Below are positions 1 through 6,875 of a DNA stretch of 35,638 nucleotides, one piece after another. The notes beneath the pieces were generated by a model. It was not told the origin of the DNA. It did no database searches and saw only the letters and a list, made by a program, of their open reading frames with translations. The position numbers and the translations under genes were made by a program. The stretch's first letter is position 1; each line of letters starts with the position of its first letter. Origin of the DNA: a virus. Location: the IMG/VR virus record IMGVR_UViG_3300012001_000206, positions 1-35,638 of that record. One strand, 5' to 3'.

Positions 1-2
1 GC

Positions 3-128
3 ATCGGCTACGGCATCGGCTACGGCAGCGGCTACGGCATCGGCAGCGGCAGCGGCGACGGCAGCGGCGACGGCAATGAGGCGAACAATGGACTTGAAAT
101 TGAAGCTCCGGCAAAGGACCTGCCATGA
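3..128 (+). CDS. C-terminal end of a glycine-rich phage protein (partial)
   Basis: The reading frame is open from the left edge and ends at TGA 126-128. The visible 41 residues begin with an alternating Gly-X stretch in which X is Ile, Tyr, Ser or Asp, encoded by a GGC-rich repeat, followed by an acidic tail ending KDLP. The stop overlaps the next start as ATGA, which supports this frame over the other two. The start lies outside the window and I cannot assign a function. Such Gly-X tails occur in various phage proteins as flexible or low-complexity ends. Confidence 0.6.
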   Translation: MGYGIGYGSGYGIGSGSGDGSGDGNEANNGLEIEAPAKDLP

Positions 129-349
129 TCCTCAGCGCCTTCGAAGAACTCGAAAACGAGAACGCGAAGCTCCGAGTCGCCTTGGCGTTCTATGCGGAGC
201 CGCGGAACTGGACTCCGGGGAAGTCTGGTCCGGTTCCGATCTCTTTCGGGGATCGCGGCAAGCGAGCGCGCACGGCTCTCCAATTGACGGAACCCGCTTC
301 CCTGGTTACTTTGCAGACAGAAACCAAATCTGTGGAGCCAAGCAAATGA
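125..349 (+). CDS. small hypothetical phage protein
   Basis: This 74-residue protein starts at an ATG that overlaps the upstream stop and ends in an ATGA overlap with the next gene, so it is probably translationally coupled on both sides. The N-terminal part, with an FEELENENAKLR segment, looks like a short amphipathic helix or coiled coil. The middle holds a basic GDRGKRARTAL segment. I recognise no family. Its place in a tight rightward operon of tiny genes fits phage early or accessory genes. Confidence 0.6.
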   Translation: MILSAFEELENENAKLRVALAFYAEPRNWTPGKSGPVPISFGDRGKRARTALQLTEPASLVTLQTETKSVEPSK

Positions 350-564
350 AAAAGACCAAAAGCAACGAGACACAGTCCAATGCGACCACGCCAGCCACCT
401 CAAACGGCCGCCGTAAGCAGAAGCGCGCGAAGAAGGCTGCGCCTAGTTCCAAGGCTGCAACCAGAGCGAAGGCTTCGCCGAATGCGGGCACGATGAAGCT
501 AATCGGCCAGGCCAGCAAAGCGCTGGATCGGGCGACTAAGATTCTGGGCAAGATCAAGTTCTGA
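346..564 (+). CDS. small, very basic Lys/Ala-rich protein
   Basis: The protein has 72 residues. The ATG at 346 overlaps the previous stop (ATGA), so I prefer it to the longer upstream in-frame ATG at 76. The first half is low-complexity Ser/Thr/Asn followed by Lys/Arg/Ala clusters such as GRRKQKRAKKAA. The last 25 residues form a predicted amphipathic helix (KLIGQASKALDRATKIL). The composition suggests nucleic-acid binding, but no family is recognised. It is the last gene before the convergent terminator. Confidence 0.6.
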   Translation: MKKTKSNETQSNATTPATSNGRRKQKRAKKAAPSSKAATRAKASPNAGTMKLIGQASKALDRATKILGKIKF

Positions 565-594
565 GATACTGCGTGTCGTTACGGTAGCATCAGG

Positions 595-625
595 GCCAGG
601 TCTCCTTCGGGGGCCTGGCATTTTG
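595..625 (+). terminator. convergent rho-independent terminator
   Basis: A GC-rich hairpin pairs GCCAGGTCTCC (595-605) with GGGGGCCTGGC (609-619), with two G-T wobbles or a single bulged T and a TTCG-type loop. ATTTT follows on the + strand, and the leftward strand also enters the stem past a run of bases with several A/T. It lies between the rightward operon ending at 564 and the leftward late operon ending at 629, where a terminator is expected. Confidence 0.7.
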
Positions 626-628
626 CTT

Positions 629-955
629 TCAGGCGGCTTTCCCGCTTACATGCTGCATCAGCTCTTTTGCCGCCCCACTGAAGTCGCCGGTTGCCAGGAA
701 AGAAAGCACTTTCTCCGCCTCAGCCGTCTCCCCCATAGCCGAGCGGATCTTGTCGATCGCCTCATTGCAAGCGCGGACCGCAACGTCGTCGAACGCAGCC
801 CCGGGAATGATCGATCTGACCTTCGTGTCAGCGTCGATCTTGACCTTCGTCCAGTCGGTGTCCGCGCGGAACTTCGCCAGGCGGTCGAGGACCACGCCGA
901 TAACGATATTCGTGGCGATTTGGACGATGGGGGCGAGGAGGAGGGGAAGCATCAT
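629..955 (-). CDS. small membrane-anchored phage protein, last gene of the late operon
   Basis: The protein has 108 residues with a hydrophobic N-terminus (about residues 2-23, rich in Leu, Ile and Val) that could be a signal anchor. A soluble, mixed-charge helical region follows. AGGAG lies just upstream, and two consecutive ATG codons (955 and 952) are both possible; the second has the better spacing. It follows two other single-pass membrane proteins, so this block is where I would look for holin or spanin functions, but no known lysis family is recognised. Confidence 0.65.
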   Translation of the reverse strand: MMLPLLLAPIVQIATNIVIGVVLDRLAKFRADTDWTKVKIDADTKVRSIIPGAAFDDVAVRACNEAIDKIRSAMGETAEAEKVLSFLATGDFSGAAKELMQHVSGKAA

Positions 956-963
956 AATCTCCT

Positions 964-1131
964 TTAGGGCGTTTTAGGCATGCGGGACTCAAGCGCCCTG
1001 ATCTTGTTAAAGGCAGTATCGAGCTGCTTATTCTTTTTGAAGTGGGCGTGCCCTAACCAGGTCAGATAGAGGATGACGAGCGGCGGCAGGTTCAGAAGGC
1101 GGGCGATCTCATTTATGAACTGGGGGTCCAT
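964..1131 (-). CDS. 55-residue single-pass membrane protein
   Basis: A short reading frame runs from ATG 1131 to TAA 964, with a purine-rich GGGAGGGA ribosome site upstream. Residues 12-27 are hydrophobic (LLNLPPLVILYLTWLG) and the rest is a basic, helical tail (FKKNKQLDTAFNKIRALESR). It ends eight bases before the next start, in the same direction. The layout of one membrane span and a charged cytoplasmic helix resembles small phage holin-like or accessory proteins. No homologue can be named. Confidence 0.55.
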   Translation of the reverse strand: MDPQFINEIARLLNLPPLVILYLTWLGHAHFKKNKQLDTAFNKIRALESRMPKTP

Positions 1132-1949
1132 TCCGTCCCTCCCGATACCGCTCCAGGTATCGGAAGAAACGGCCGTGGCTTTATTTCAAGCTCTCTCCCG
1201 GGACTCTTTCTGCTCCCGAGCCCAGGCGTCCTTCGTCGCTTAGGGCCTTCGGCTTGTGTTTCGTCCGCCTCGATGCCGGGATTATCGCCCGGCCGATCGC
1301 CGTCGTCTCGAACGGTCGCCCCTCTTTGGTGACGACCAGCCACGTCAATGCGAGGCAATTCACTACCGCCGAGAACGTCACGAGTACCAGAAACACCGTC
1401 AGCGCCGCGTCCATGATTTAGCCATTCTTCTCGAAGGATTGAATAGATGTGGGCGTCGATCCGCCGACCGTTCTTGAAGTAGAAATCCCGCCTCGTACCT
1501 TCCCACTTGAACCCGAGTCCCTCAAACATCTTCGCTGCCGGGTTCCCGTCGAATGTCTCACCATAGATGAGATGGAATCCATGGTTCTCGAAGCCGTGGA
1601 GGAGAAGGAGAGCGAGCGCCTTTTTCCCAATCCCCCTCCGTTGGCACCCTGGCGCGATATAGAGGCTAAACTCGGCACGTGAGTTCCGGTAGTCGATCGA
1701 CGTGAATCCACAGATCCCGACGACACTTGCCTTGTCGGATCCGTCCGAAAGCTGAATCCGATACATCTTTATCGTCGGATCCGAGGCCTGGCGCTTGAAC
1801 CATGCCTCCTGGTCGAAATCAGAGATCAGGTCGTTCTGACGGGTATACTGCCAGATGGCGTAGTCGTTCCGCCAGTGCCTGATCGTCTCAGCCAAGGTCG
1901 AATCGAGGGGGCCAAGCTCAATCTTGTAGGTCTTCGCTTCTTCGGTCAT
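1113..1949 (-). CDS. GNAT-family N-acetyltransferase (PseH-like), with an out-of-frame C-terminal extension
   Basis: The start is ATG 1949, which overlaps the aminotransferase stop (ATGA) and follows GGGAG. Residues 1-175 are a complete GNAT domain. It includes the acetyl-CoA P-loop segment CQRRGIGKKAL and the typical end DAHIYSILREEW. In this setting it probably acetylates an amino group on the sugar made by the neighbouring enzymes, as PseH does in pseudaminic acid synthesis. The open frame then continues for about 100 residues of Gly/Arg/Pro-rich sequence that overlaps two other genes. One base out of phase there is a TAA at 1418-1420, only 3 bases before the next start. The natural protein therefore probably ends near 1418 and the extension reflects an indel. 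The sugar substrate is inferred from context. Confidence 0.8.
   Translation of the reverse strand: MTEEAKTYKIELGPLDSTLAETIRHWRNDYAIWQYTRQNDLISDFDQEAWFKRQASDPTIKMYRIQLSDGSDKASVVGICGFTSIDYRNSRAEFSLYIAPGCQRRGIGKKALALLLLHGFENHGFHLIYGETFDGNPAAKMFEGLGFKWEGTRRDFYFKNGRRIDAHIYSILREEWLNHGRGADGVSGTRDVLGGSELPRIDVAGRHQRGATVRDDGDRPGDNPGIEADETQAEGPKRRRTPGLGSRKSPGRELEIKPRPFLPIPGAVSGGTEWTPSS
1142..1163. repeat. 8-bp inverted repeat (hairpin)
   Basis: CCGATACC (1142-1149) and GGTATCGG (1156-1163) are perfectly complementary with a 6-base loop. The hairpin lies in the short gap between the 1181-1414 gene and the 964-1131 gene, directly upstream of the latter's ribosome-binding site. There is no T-run, so it looks like an mRNA-processing or translation-control hairpin rather than a terminator. 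Confidence 0.5.
1181..1414 (-). CDS. 77-residue membrane protein
   Basis: Residues 5-28 form a clear transmembrane helix (begins MDAALTVFLVLVTF), followed by a basic, probably cytoplasmic tail rich in Arg/Lys and Gly. An AGAAGAA-like ribosome site precedes the ATG at 1414. The gene lies wholly inside the 3' extension of the acetyltransferase reading frame but in another frame. Its protein-like composition, against the Gly/Arg/Pro-rich noise of the overlapping frame, shows that this one is the real gene. Function unknown; a holin-like role is possible. Confidence 0.6.
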   Translation of the reverse strand: MDAALTVFLVLVTFSAVVNCLALTWLVVTKEGRPFETTAIGRAIIPASRRTKHKPKALSDEGRLGSGAERVPGESLK

Positions 1950-3151
1950 TTCTGCTCCCGCATTTTCTGGGCAAACGGACTCGTGGGCATTTCCCCCAAT
2001 AGCTCGACTTCCCCGCGCTTGATCCGACCGAGGATTGCCGTCATGGCAACGAGGGCGTTTTTTGCCTCCTCGATCAGTGGGTAATTCATCCAAAAAGACG
2101 GGCCGACCAGGATCCCGGCGCGGCAGCATTCCTGGAAGAACAGTGCTCGGGTGAGTTCGTCCCCTTTGAAGGCGGAACGGGACGGATAGCCCTCAAGCCA
2201 GATCTTCTCGGGATAGACATCGTTGAAGTCCTTCAGGAACTGCTCCCCGTTGCTCCAAAGCCAGGCTGTCGAATATTCGGTTTGGAGGAGCTTCATCGTG
2301 GCGATCGCCGCGGCTAGGGACAGGGTCTCCCCGGCATAGGTGGAACTCCAAAAGTACTCGGCGCAATTCATCACGTCGTACTTGCCGGCCACGCAAGCCA
2401 GGGGCATCCCACTCGCGATGGCCTTGCCGAGGCAGATCAGGTCGGGCGTGATGCCGTAGTGAGCCGAGACGGAATACGACGGGAATCGAAAGCCTGTGAT
2501 GATCTCGTCGAAGATGAGCATTACGCCGTGCTTTGTGCAATCCTCGCGGAGTTGGCGGAGCCAGGCAATGCGGTCTACGGACGTATCGGTGATGATGGGT
2601 TCGACGATGACAGCGGCGACCGCGTTATCGATCAACCTGTCGCCAAGCTTGTAGGTGTGAAGTCCAAGAGGAACACCGATGGCGGGCTGCGACAGGCTGA
2701 CGAAACTGTCGTGGGTTCCGTGGTATCCATCGCTGTAGACTTGGGTCCGACCCGTCTTGGCTCGCGCGATCCTGATCGCCGCCGAGCAGGCATCCGACCC
2801 TGTCTTCGTCCACTTCACCGCGTCGACGAACGGGAACAGCTCCTTCAACTTCTCGGCCGCATCGATCTCGACGTGGGTCCCGAGAGAGTGCGAGGCGCCG
2901 CTGCCCATCTGGGCGATGATCGCGGCGTTGACCTTAGGGTGGGCATAGCCGACCAGGTTCGTGCCGAGCGCAGTGACAAAATCTAAATATTTCTTGCCGC
3001 TGTGGTCCCACAGGAAGCATCCCTGTCCACTCTGGACGTGCGTGGGATAGACGCCCTTGACGAGCGCCTCGGGACGCTTGGAGTTCGTTAGGTAGGACTG
3101 GGCGATGCAGTCCTGGGCTCGGCGATGGAAATGCCATTGATCGTATTTCAT
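1946..3151 (-). CDS. class III PLP aminotransferase, glutamate-1-semialdehyde aminomutase-like
   Basis: The 401-residue protein is full length for the family. It has the PLP phosphate-binding region TGSDACSAAIRIARA (about 117-131), YHGTHD (143-148), FDEIITGFRF with Asp215 for the pyridine nitrogen, and LGKAIASGMPL with Lys243 as the Schiff-base lysine. The closest named family is HemL-type glutamate-1-semialdehyde aminomutase, but phages do not make haem. The gene sits between a CMP-sugar synthetase and an acetyltransferase, so a sugar or keto-intermediate aminotransferase role is more likely. It overlaps both neighbours by 4 bases. PseC and LegC are DegT-type enzymes, so a class III enzyme here is an unusual replacement. 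Confidence 0.85.
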   Translation of the reverse strand: MKYDQWHFHRRAQDCIAQSYLTNSKRPEALVKGVYPTHVQSGQGCFLWDHSGKKYLDFVTALGTNLVGYAHPKVNAAIIAQMGSGASHSLGTHVEIDAAEKLKELFPFVDAVKWTKTGSDACSAAIRIARAKTGRTQVYSDGYHGTHDSFVSLSQPAIGVPLGLHTYKLGDRLIDNAVAAVIVEPIITDTSVDRIAWLRQLREDCTKHGVMLIFDEIITGFRFPSYSVSAHYGITPDLICLGKAIASGMPLACVAGKYDVMNCAEYFWSSTYAGETLSLAAAIATMKLLQTEYSTAWLWSNGEQFLKDFNDVYPEKIWLEGYPSRSAFKGDELTRALFFQECCRAGILVGPSFWMNYPLIEEAKNALVAMTAILGRIKRGEVELLGEMPTSPFAQKMREQK

Positions 3152-3855
3152 ACGACATGCACCAATGTTTGTCCGTAAGTCATAATCGCGTCTCGATATT
3201 TTCCAGACGCTGATTCATAGGCATCGCGCACCCTTTCTAGGTCCTCCGGCGTGTCGACGGAAAGCTTGATATGGGCCTGATCGAAGTGATTGACGACGGC
3301 GCCGAACTTGGCCCAGAGCGGCGGATCTCTACGAGCCATGGTCGTGACGTGCTCCCTATCAGAAGGACTCACGGCTCGCTCGTGAAGCTCCTTCAAAAGC
3401 CTTGCAGAGATCACCTCGCAGTCGATCCCATCGAGCGATGTGCGGAAGCGCTCGTCTACGTTGGAGATATAGTCATAGGAGTGCTGCGCTGCCAGCGAGA
3501 CAATCCTGGAAATGACATAGGGCGGGATCATGGGGCAGTCACCAGTGATCCTAACGACATAGTCGGACTCGTAACGGTCAAGAGCCATCCGATAACGCGT
3601 CAGGACATCTTGCTCAGGGCCTTCAACGATGTCGCACCGATTGCCGAAGACTTCGACGATCGGGTCACCCTCTGGCGTAAGAACAGCGACGCGGATGGAG
3701 GTTTTCTCTCGTTGAGCGGTATAAGTTGCGGCCTTCTTGCAGGCCTCGATGACGCGGTCAAGCATCGTCTTACCGCCGATCAGCTCGAACGCCTTCCTCG
3801 GTAGTCTCGTTGACCCAGAGCGGGCCTGAATTCCTATCAGGATACGCTTTTGCAC
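3148..3855 (-). CDS. SpsF-like CMP-sugar synthetase (acylneuraminate cytidylyltransferase family)
   Basis: The N-terminal IGIQARSGSTRLPRK motif is the nucleotide-binding signature of CMP-KDO, CMP-NeuAc and SpsF-type cytidylyltransferases. QDVLTRYRMA and YVVRITGDCPMI are the SpsF-type motifs further on. The family joins CTP to an acidic sugar, giving CMP-sugar. I chose GTG 3855 because GGGAGGA lies just upstream; an in-frame GTG at 3867 is the alternative. It overlaps the oxidoreductase end by about 20 bases and the aminotransferase start by 4. Together with the NeuB gene at 24829-25779 it supports a CMP-nonulosonate product. Confidence 0.8.
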   Translation of the reverse strand: MQKRILIGIQARSGSTRLPRKAFELIGGKTMLDRVIEACKKAATYTAQREKTSIRVAVLTPEGDPIVEVFGNRCDIVEGPEQDVLTRYRMALDRYESDYVVRITGDCPMIPPYVISRIVSLAAQHSYDYISNVDERFRTSLDGIDCEVISARLLKELHERAVSPSDREHVTTMARRDPPLWAKFGAVVNHFDQAHIKLSVDTPEDLERVRDAYESASGKYRDAIMTYGQTLVHVV

Positions 3856-4448
3856 TCTTCCTCCCACCGCACAACCGCCTCGTGACTCTTGACGATCCGC
3901 TCGATGTCATCCCGAGGAGACGAGAGCCAATCTCTGATCATCCAGATATAGGCGTAGTCCATCTCCTCGATCTGGAGCTTTCGACCGTTGACAGAACAAG
4001 ACCAGACGGGGCTAGTGTTCTTTAAGACCGGCCTGGTCTCGGCGTGGGAAATGATCTGAATACAATCCCAAGCGAGGCCATCGTTTCCGGACTTGAAATA
4101 GTCCCAGTGGCTATCGCCCCAACTCTCGTTGTCGACCAGGTAGTCATACTGAGAGACCATTTGGATCCTGGTTTTTGCATCCCGGCACTCCGCCATGAGG
4201 TCCCGAAGAACACTAAGGTCCTTACATATCGGCTTTTCGCAGAGGATGGGCTTCCCCATGCTCTTGCATCGACGGACGATCTCGAAGTGTGTGTCGGTCG
4301 GCGTCGCTATGATGATGGCGTCACTTTCAGATGGGTGACCGACGCTTTCTTTGATGTCTTCGCCGTGGACCTCGTGGCCAAGGCTTTGGAGGATTGCACG
4401 ATACCTTCGGCCCATTCCACCATTGATTCCGTAGATATAGACGCGCAC
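3837..4448 (-). CDS. short Gfo/Idh/MocA-family oxidoreductase
   Basis: The protein has 203 residues and starts at GTG 4448, with GAGG seven bases upstream. It has an N-terminal Rossmann fold (YIYGINGGMGRRY) and the family's GKPILCEKP motif near residues 70-80. Family members usually have about 330 residues. Here the C-terminal substrate domain is cut down to about 110 residues, ending in a Trp/Glu-rich helix. A NAD-dependent oxidation, reduction or epimerisation of the sugar intermediate is likely. Short members of this kind also occur in bacterial flagellin-glycosylation loci, from general knowledge. The reduced size may mean altered substrate binding. Confidence 0.7.
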   Translation of the reverse strand: MRVYIYGINGGMGRRYRAILQSLGHEVHGEDIKESVGHPSESDAIIIATPTDTHFEIVRRCKSMGKPILCEKPICKDLSVLRDLMAECRDAKTRIQMVSQYDYLVDNESWGDSHWDYFKSGNDGLAWDCIQIISHAETRPVLKNTSPVWSCSVNGRKLQIEEMDYAYIWMIRDWLSSPRDDIERIVKSHEAVVRWEEECKSVS

Positions 4449-5317
4449 TGCTTGACCTCGTTCAAGACGATTGGACGGAGAAGATAGTGGAGCTCGGAGT
4501 CGGTATATTGCGGGCAGGTGTCGGACCGGAGGCAGCCGTTGTGGGTCGATTCGAGGACCTCATGGATCTTCTCGATCCCGCGGTGGCCAGTGATCTCGAC
4601 CTTGTAATCGTTGATCCCAAGGATTTTCGCGATCGTCTCTGCGATTCTTAGGACCTTTGCGCCCTTCAGCGGCGGGATCATGGCGCGCTCTTTCGCGGCA
4701 GTCGCGAAGTTGGCCAGCATAAACGCCCCGGCCGCCTCGATCGTCATCCAGAAGCGCGACATGCTGACGTCGGTCACATAGATCTTCCGCTCGCTGAGAA
4801 GGCTCGCGACGAATATCGGGATCACGCTGCCACGGCTCGCCAGAATATTGCCCCAATTGAAGACGCTGAAGTTGGTCGCAGACCGGACGTTAAGCGAGAG
4901 GAGATAGTTTTGCGCGAAGGCCTTGGTATAGCCGTAAGTCGTGATCGGCAGGACGGCCTTGTCGGTATTGGAGTAGACGACGTGGTCGACACCGGCTTCC
5001 ATCGCCTCCTCGGCAACATTGACGGCACCAAGGCAGTTGGTTTTGAGAGCCTCAAGCGGGTTTCTCTCCGCAGCATCAACGTGTTTCACTGCGGCCAGGA
5101 GAAAGACCGTCTCGGCGTTGCGCATCACTGGCGCTAGCGACGCTCTATCTCGTACGTCACCCAGGACATAGTTGAACTGGGGGAATTCCTTTTTCATTTC
5201 ATGCTGTTTGAACTCGTCCCGGGAAAAGATCGTGATCGGATAGGTAGATGTCTGCGAGAGCTGCCGCGCAAGCTCACGTCCTAGCGTTCCGGTGCCACCG
5301 ATCAGGACGATGCTCAT
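4307..5317 (-). CDS. PseB/CapD-type nucleotide-sugar dehydratase (extended SDR), 3' end displaced
   Basis: The N-terminus has the NAD-binding GGTGTLG motif (7-13) and the PseB-type segment FSRDEFKQHEMKKEFP. The catalytic set is Asp119-Lys120 (TDKA) and Tyr128-xxx-Lys132 (YGYTK). The family removes water from UDP-GlcNAc to give a 4-keto-6-deoxy sugar, the first step of pseudaminic acid synthesis. A GHRGIEKIHE segment matches the family's conserved GEKIHE region. Homology-like sequence ends at LLRPIV. The frame then runs 47 more residues over the oxidoreductase gene, while one base out of phase a TGA lies at 4462, 13 bases before that gene's start. The true end is therefore probably 4462. The start overlaps the previous stop. 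Confidence 0.8.
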   Translation of the reverse strand: MSIVLIGGTGTLGRELARQLSQTSTYPITIFSRDEFKQHEMKKEFPQFNYVLGDVRDRASLAPVMRNAETVFLLAAVKHVDAAERNPLEALKTNCLGAVNVAEEAMEAGVDHVVYSNTDKAVLPITTYGYTKAFAQNYLLSLNVRSATNFSVFNWGNILASRGSVIPIFVASLLSERKIYVTDVSMSRFWMTIEAAGAFMLANFATAAKERAMIPPLKGAKVLRIAETIAKILGINDYKVEITGHRGIEKIHEVLESTHNGCLRSDTCPQYTDSELHYLLRPIVLNEVKQCASISTESMVEWAEGIVQSSKALATRSTAKTSKKASVTHLKVTPSS

Positions 5318-5529
5318 TTTCTGGGTGACCTCAGAAATAGGTTCTGGGCATCGATCACCTCGACCCTGATCACAGCCGGCCCGCGCGTAAGGTCATGCAG
5401 CAGGTCTTCGGCCGATAGCGAAAGTGTCGGTTCCCGCTTCTGTCGCTTCCTGCGGTAGAGGAGCGTCGCGAGCGCGCCGTTTCCGACAGCGGATAACAAC
5501 AGAAGTGCCGAAAGGGCGTCAAAAGCCAT
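5314..5529 (-). CDS. small membrane protein preceding the sugar genes
   Basis: The protein has 71 residues with an N-terminal transmembrane helix (about 5-24, rich in Leu and Ala), a basic stop-transfer YRRKRQKR, and a conserved-looking tail (AEDLLHDLTRGPAVIRVEVID). I recall similar tails in small proteins of other proteobacterial phages, but I know no function for them. The gene overlaps the dehydratase start by 4 bases and opens this section of the operon after a 79-base AT-rich gap. GAGA upstream is a weak ribosome site. Confidence 0.6.
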   Translation of the reverse strand: MAFDALSALLLLSAVGNGALATLLYRRKRQKREPTLSLSAEDLLHDLTRGPAVIRVEVIDAQNLFLRSPRK

Positions 5530-5608
5530 TGGAAATTCTCATAAGTTTTTAAATGATATAAATGGTTTGGTCCATAATGCCGTAAAAACCAGACCTAAAC
5601 AAGATCAC

Positions 5609-6871
5609 TTAAGACACTTTGTGAATGCTTATATAGCGCTGCGCGGCTGCCAGCGTGCGCGTCGCTCCGCCACCGACAGCCGAGTCCATTCGAATTGCCA
5701 TCGTGTCTGCGGCTGCTAGGGCCACAATCGCCTGCACTGTCGCTGTCTGGTAGGAGTTTAGATCTTTCACGCGTTCACTGCGCACGATGGACGTATAGGC
5801 AGATCCGTTTTTGAACACGTTGAACGTCACGAGGTCTAGCGTTGTGGCGTTTGCTGAATATATCCAAGACACAGTAGCCATAATCATATAGTGCCCGGCT
5901 ACAGGTGCCGTGAAGGTGTCGGATGCGAAGTTTCCGCCAATATCGAATAGCTCGGTTCCAAACGTCACAAGTGCGCCGCCGTCCGCAGTCGCATTCACAA
6001 TCGTTTGGCTGCCAGTGGCGTAGGCGTGGACGCTGGGCTGCGATGTCTGGGTCCAGACCTGACCCGTCGATACCGTCGCGGCTACCGTGTTATTCGAGAT
6101 GATGTCGAGGTTGTGGCCGGTCGTCGTGCCGATCTGGGCGTTCACAGTCCCCGATGGCGACTTGACTACGGTCGTTCGTCCGGCCGGGTCGTTGACCGTG
6201 ACCGTCGCCGCCGTGCCGTTCACGCCGGAATCCACGAGCACGTCACTGTAAAAGACGTGCTGGGCAACGCTGGCGGAGACTCCGAGCGTCCAGACGCCAG
6301 TCGCGCCGACGTTGCCCCGCGCCACTCCGTTGGTCGAGAAGCCGATGATGTTTGCACCTACGCGGTAGATGCCCGTGCCCGAGCCGTCCGAGTCGCTCGT
6401 GAAGTTCATCGATGGGGCTGCGGCCGTGCCGTCTCCGATACCGATCGACGTCTTGTTCGTTAGAACGTCTGTCGTATCCTTGCCGACTAGCGTGCAGGTC
6501 GTCAGGGGCAGGGTGATCGTCAGGGCACCGGCCATAGCCGCGTTACCGACGATCTTAGCCGTCTGGGAGTTGGCGCCGAAGTAGGCGGCACGCAGGCCCA
6601 GGGTCGCCGAGCCGATGTCAACGGCGTTCGTCGTCTTGATCGGGATCGACGATGCGAGGCTTCCCGTGAAGGTGATGTCGTCAGCCGAGGCATCGCCGAG
6701 GGTGACTGCTCCCTTAAAGTTCGCAGCCCCGTTGCAAGTCAGGGCACTGATCGTCAGATCCTTCGTCCCATCCGTGACGCCGTTCAGGATGTCGTTATAA
6801 TTTTGCATGATTTGGGAGGCGTCGGCGGTGGCGCCGTTGACGAGCGAATACGTATATGACGGGGCAGCCAT
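5609..6871 (-). CDS. tail fibre/spike protein with C-terminal C1q-like domain
   Basis: The 420-residue protein starts at ATG 6871 behind AGGAG. Residues 1-30 resemble the N-terminal virion-attachment segment of podovirus fibres. Residues 30-280 are Gly/Ala/Thr-rich beta repeats (TLGDASADDITFTGSL and similar). Residues 285-420 match a C1q/TNF-like trimeric jelly roll: FDIGGNFASDTFTAPVAGHY, then VFKNGSAY, then a LAAADTMAIRMD strand. The C-terminal domain probably forms the receptor-binding tip. It is the last large structural gene before the sugar block. Attachment to the tail is inferred from order. Confidence 0.75.
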   Translation of the reverse strand: MAAPSYTYSLVNGATADASQIMQNYNDILNGVTDGTKDLTISALTCNGAANFKGAVTLGDASADDITFTGSLASSIPIKTTNAVDIGSATLGLRAAYFGANSQTAKIVGNAAMAGALTITLPLTTCTLVGKDTTDVLTNKTSIGIGDGTAAAPSMNFTSDSDGSGTGIYRVGANIIGFSTNGVARGNVGATGVWTLGVSASVAQHVFYSDVLVDSGVNGTAATVTVNDPAGRTTVVKSPSGTVNAQIGTTTGHNLDIISNNTVAATVSTGQVWTQTSQPSVHAYATGSQTIVNATADGGALVTFGTELFDIGGNFASDTFTAPVAGHYMIMATVSWIYSANATTLDLVTFNVFKNGSAYTSIVRSERVKDLNSYQTATVQAIVALAAADTMAIRMDSAVGGGATRTLAAAQRYISIHKVS

Positions 6872-6875
6872 GGTT

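Noticed and set aside
1-90. GGC-rich tandem repeat as CRISPR or VNTR
   Set aside because: The units are a few bases long without spacers and encode a Gly-X tail in the reading frame that overlaps the next start.
1113-1417. C-terminal 100-residue extension of the acetyltransferase as a real domain
   Set aside because: It is Gly/Arg/Pro-rich noise overlapping two better genes in other frames, and the natural TAA is one base out of phase at 1418.
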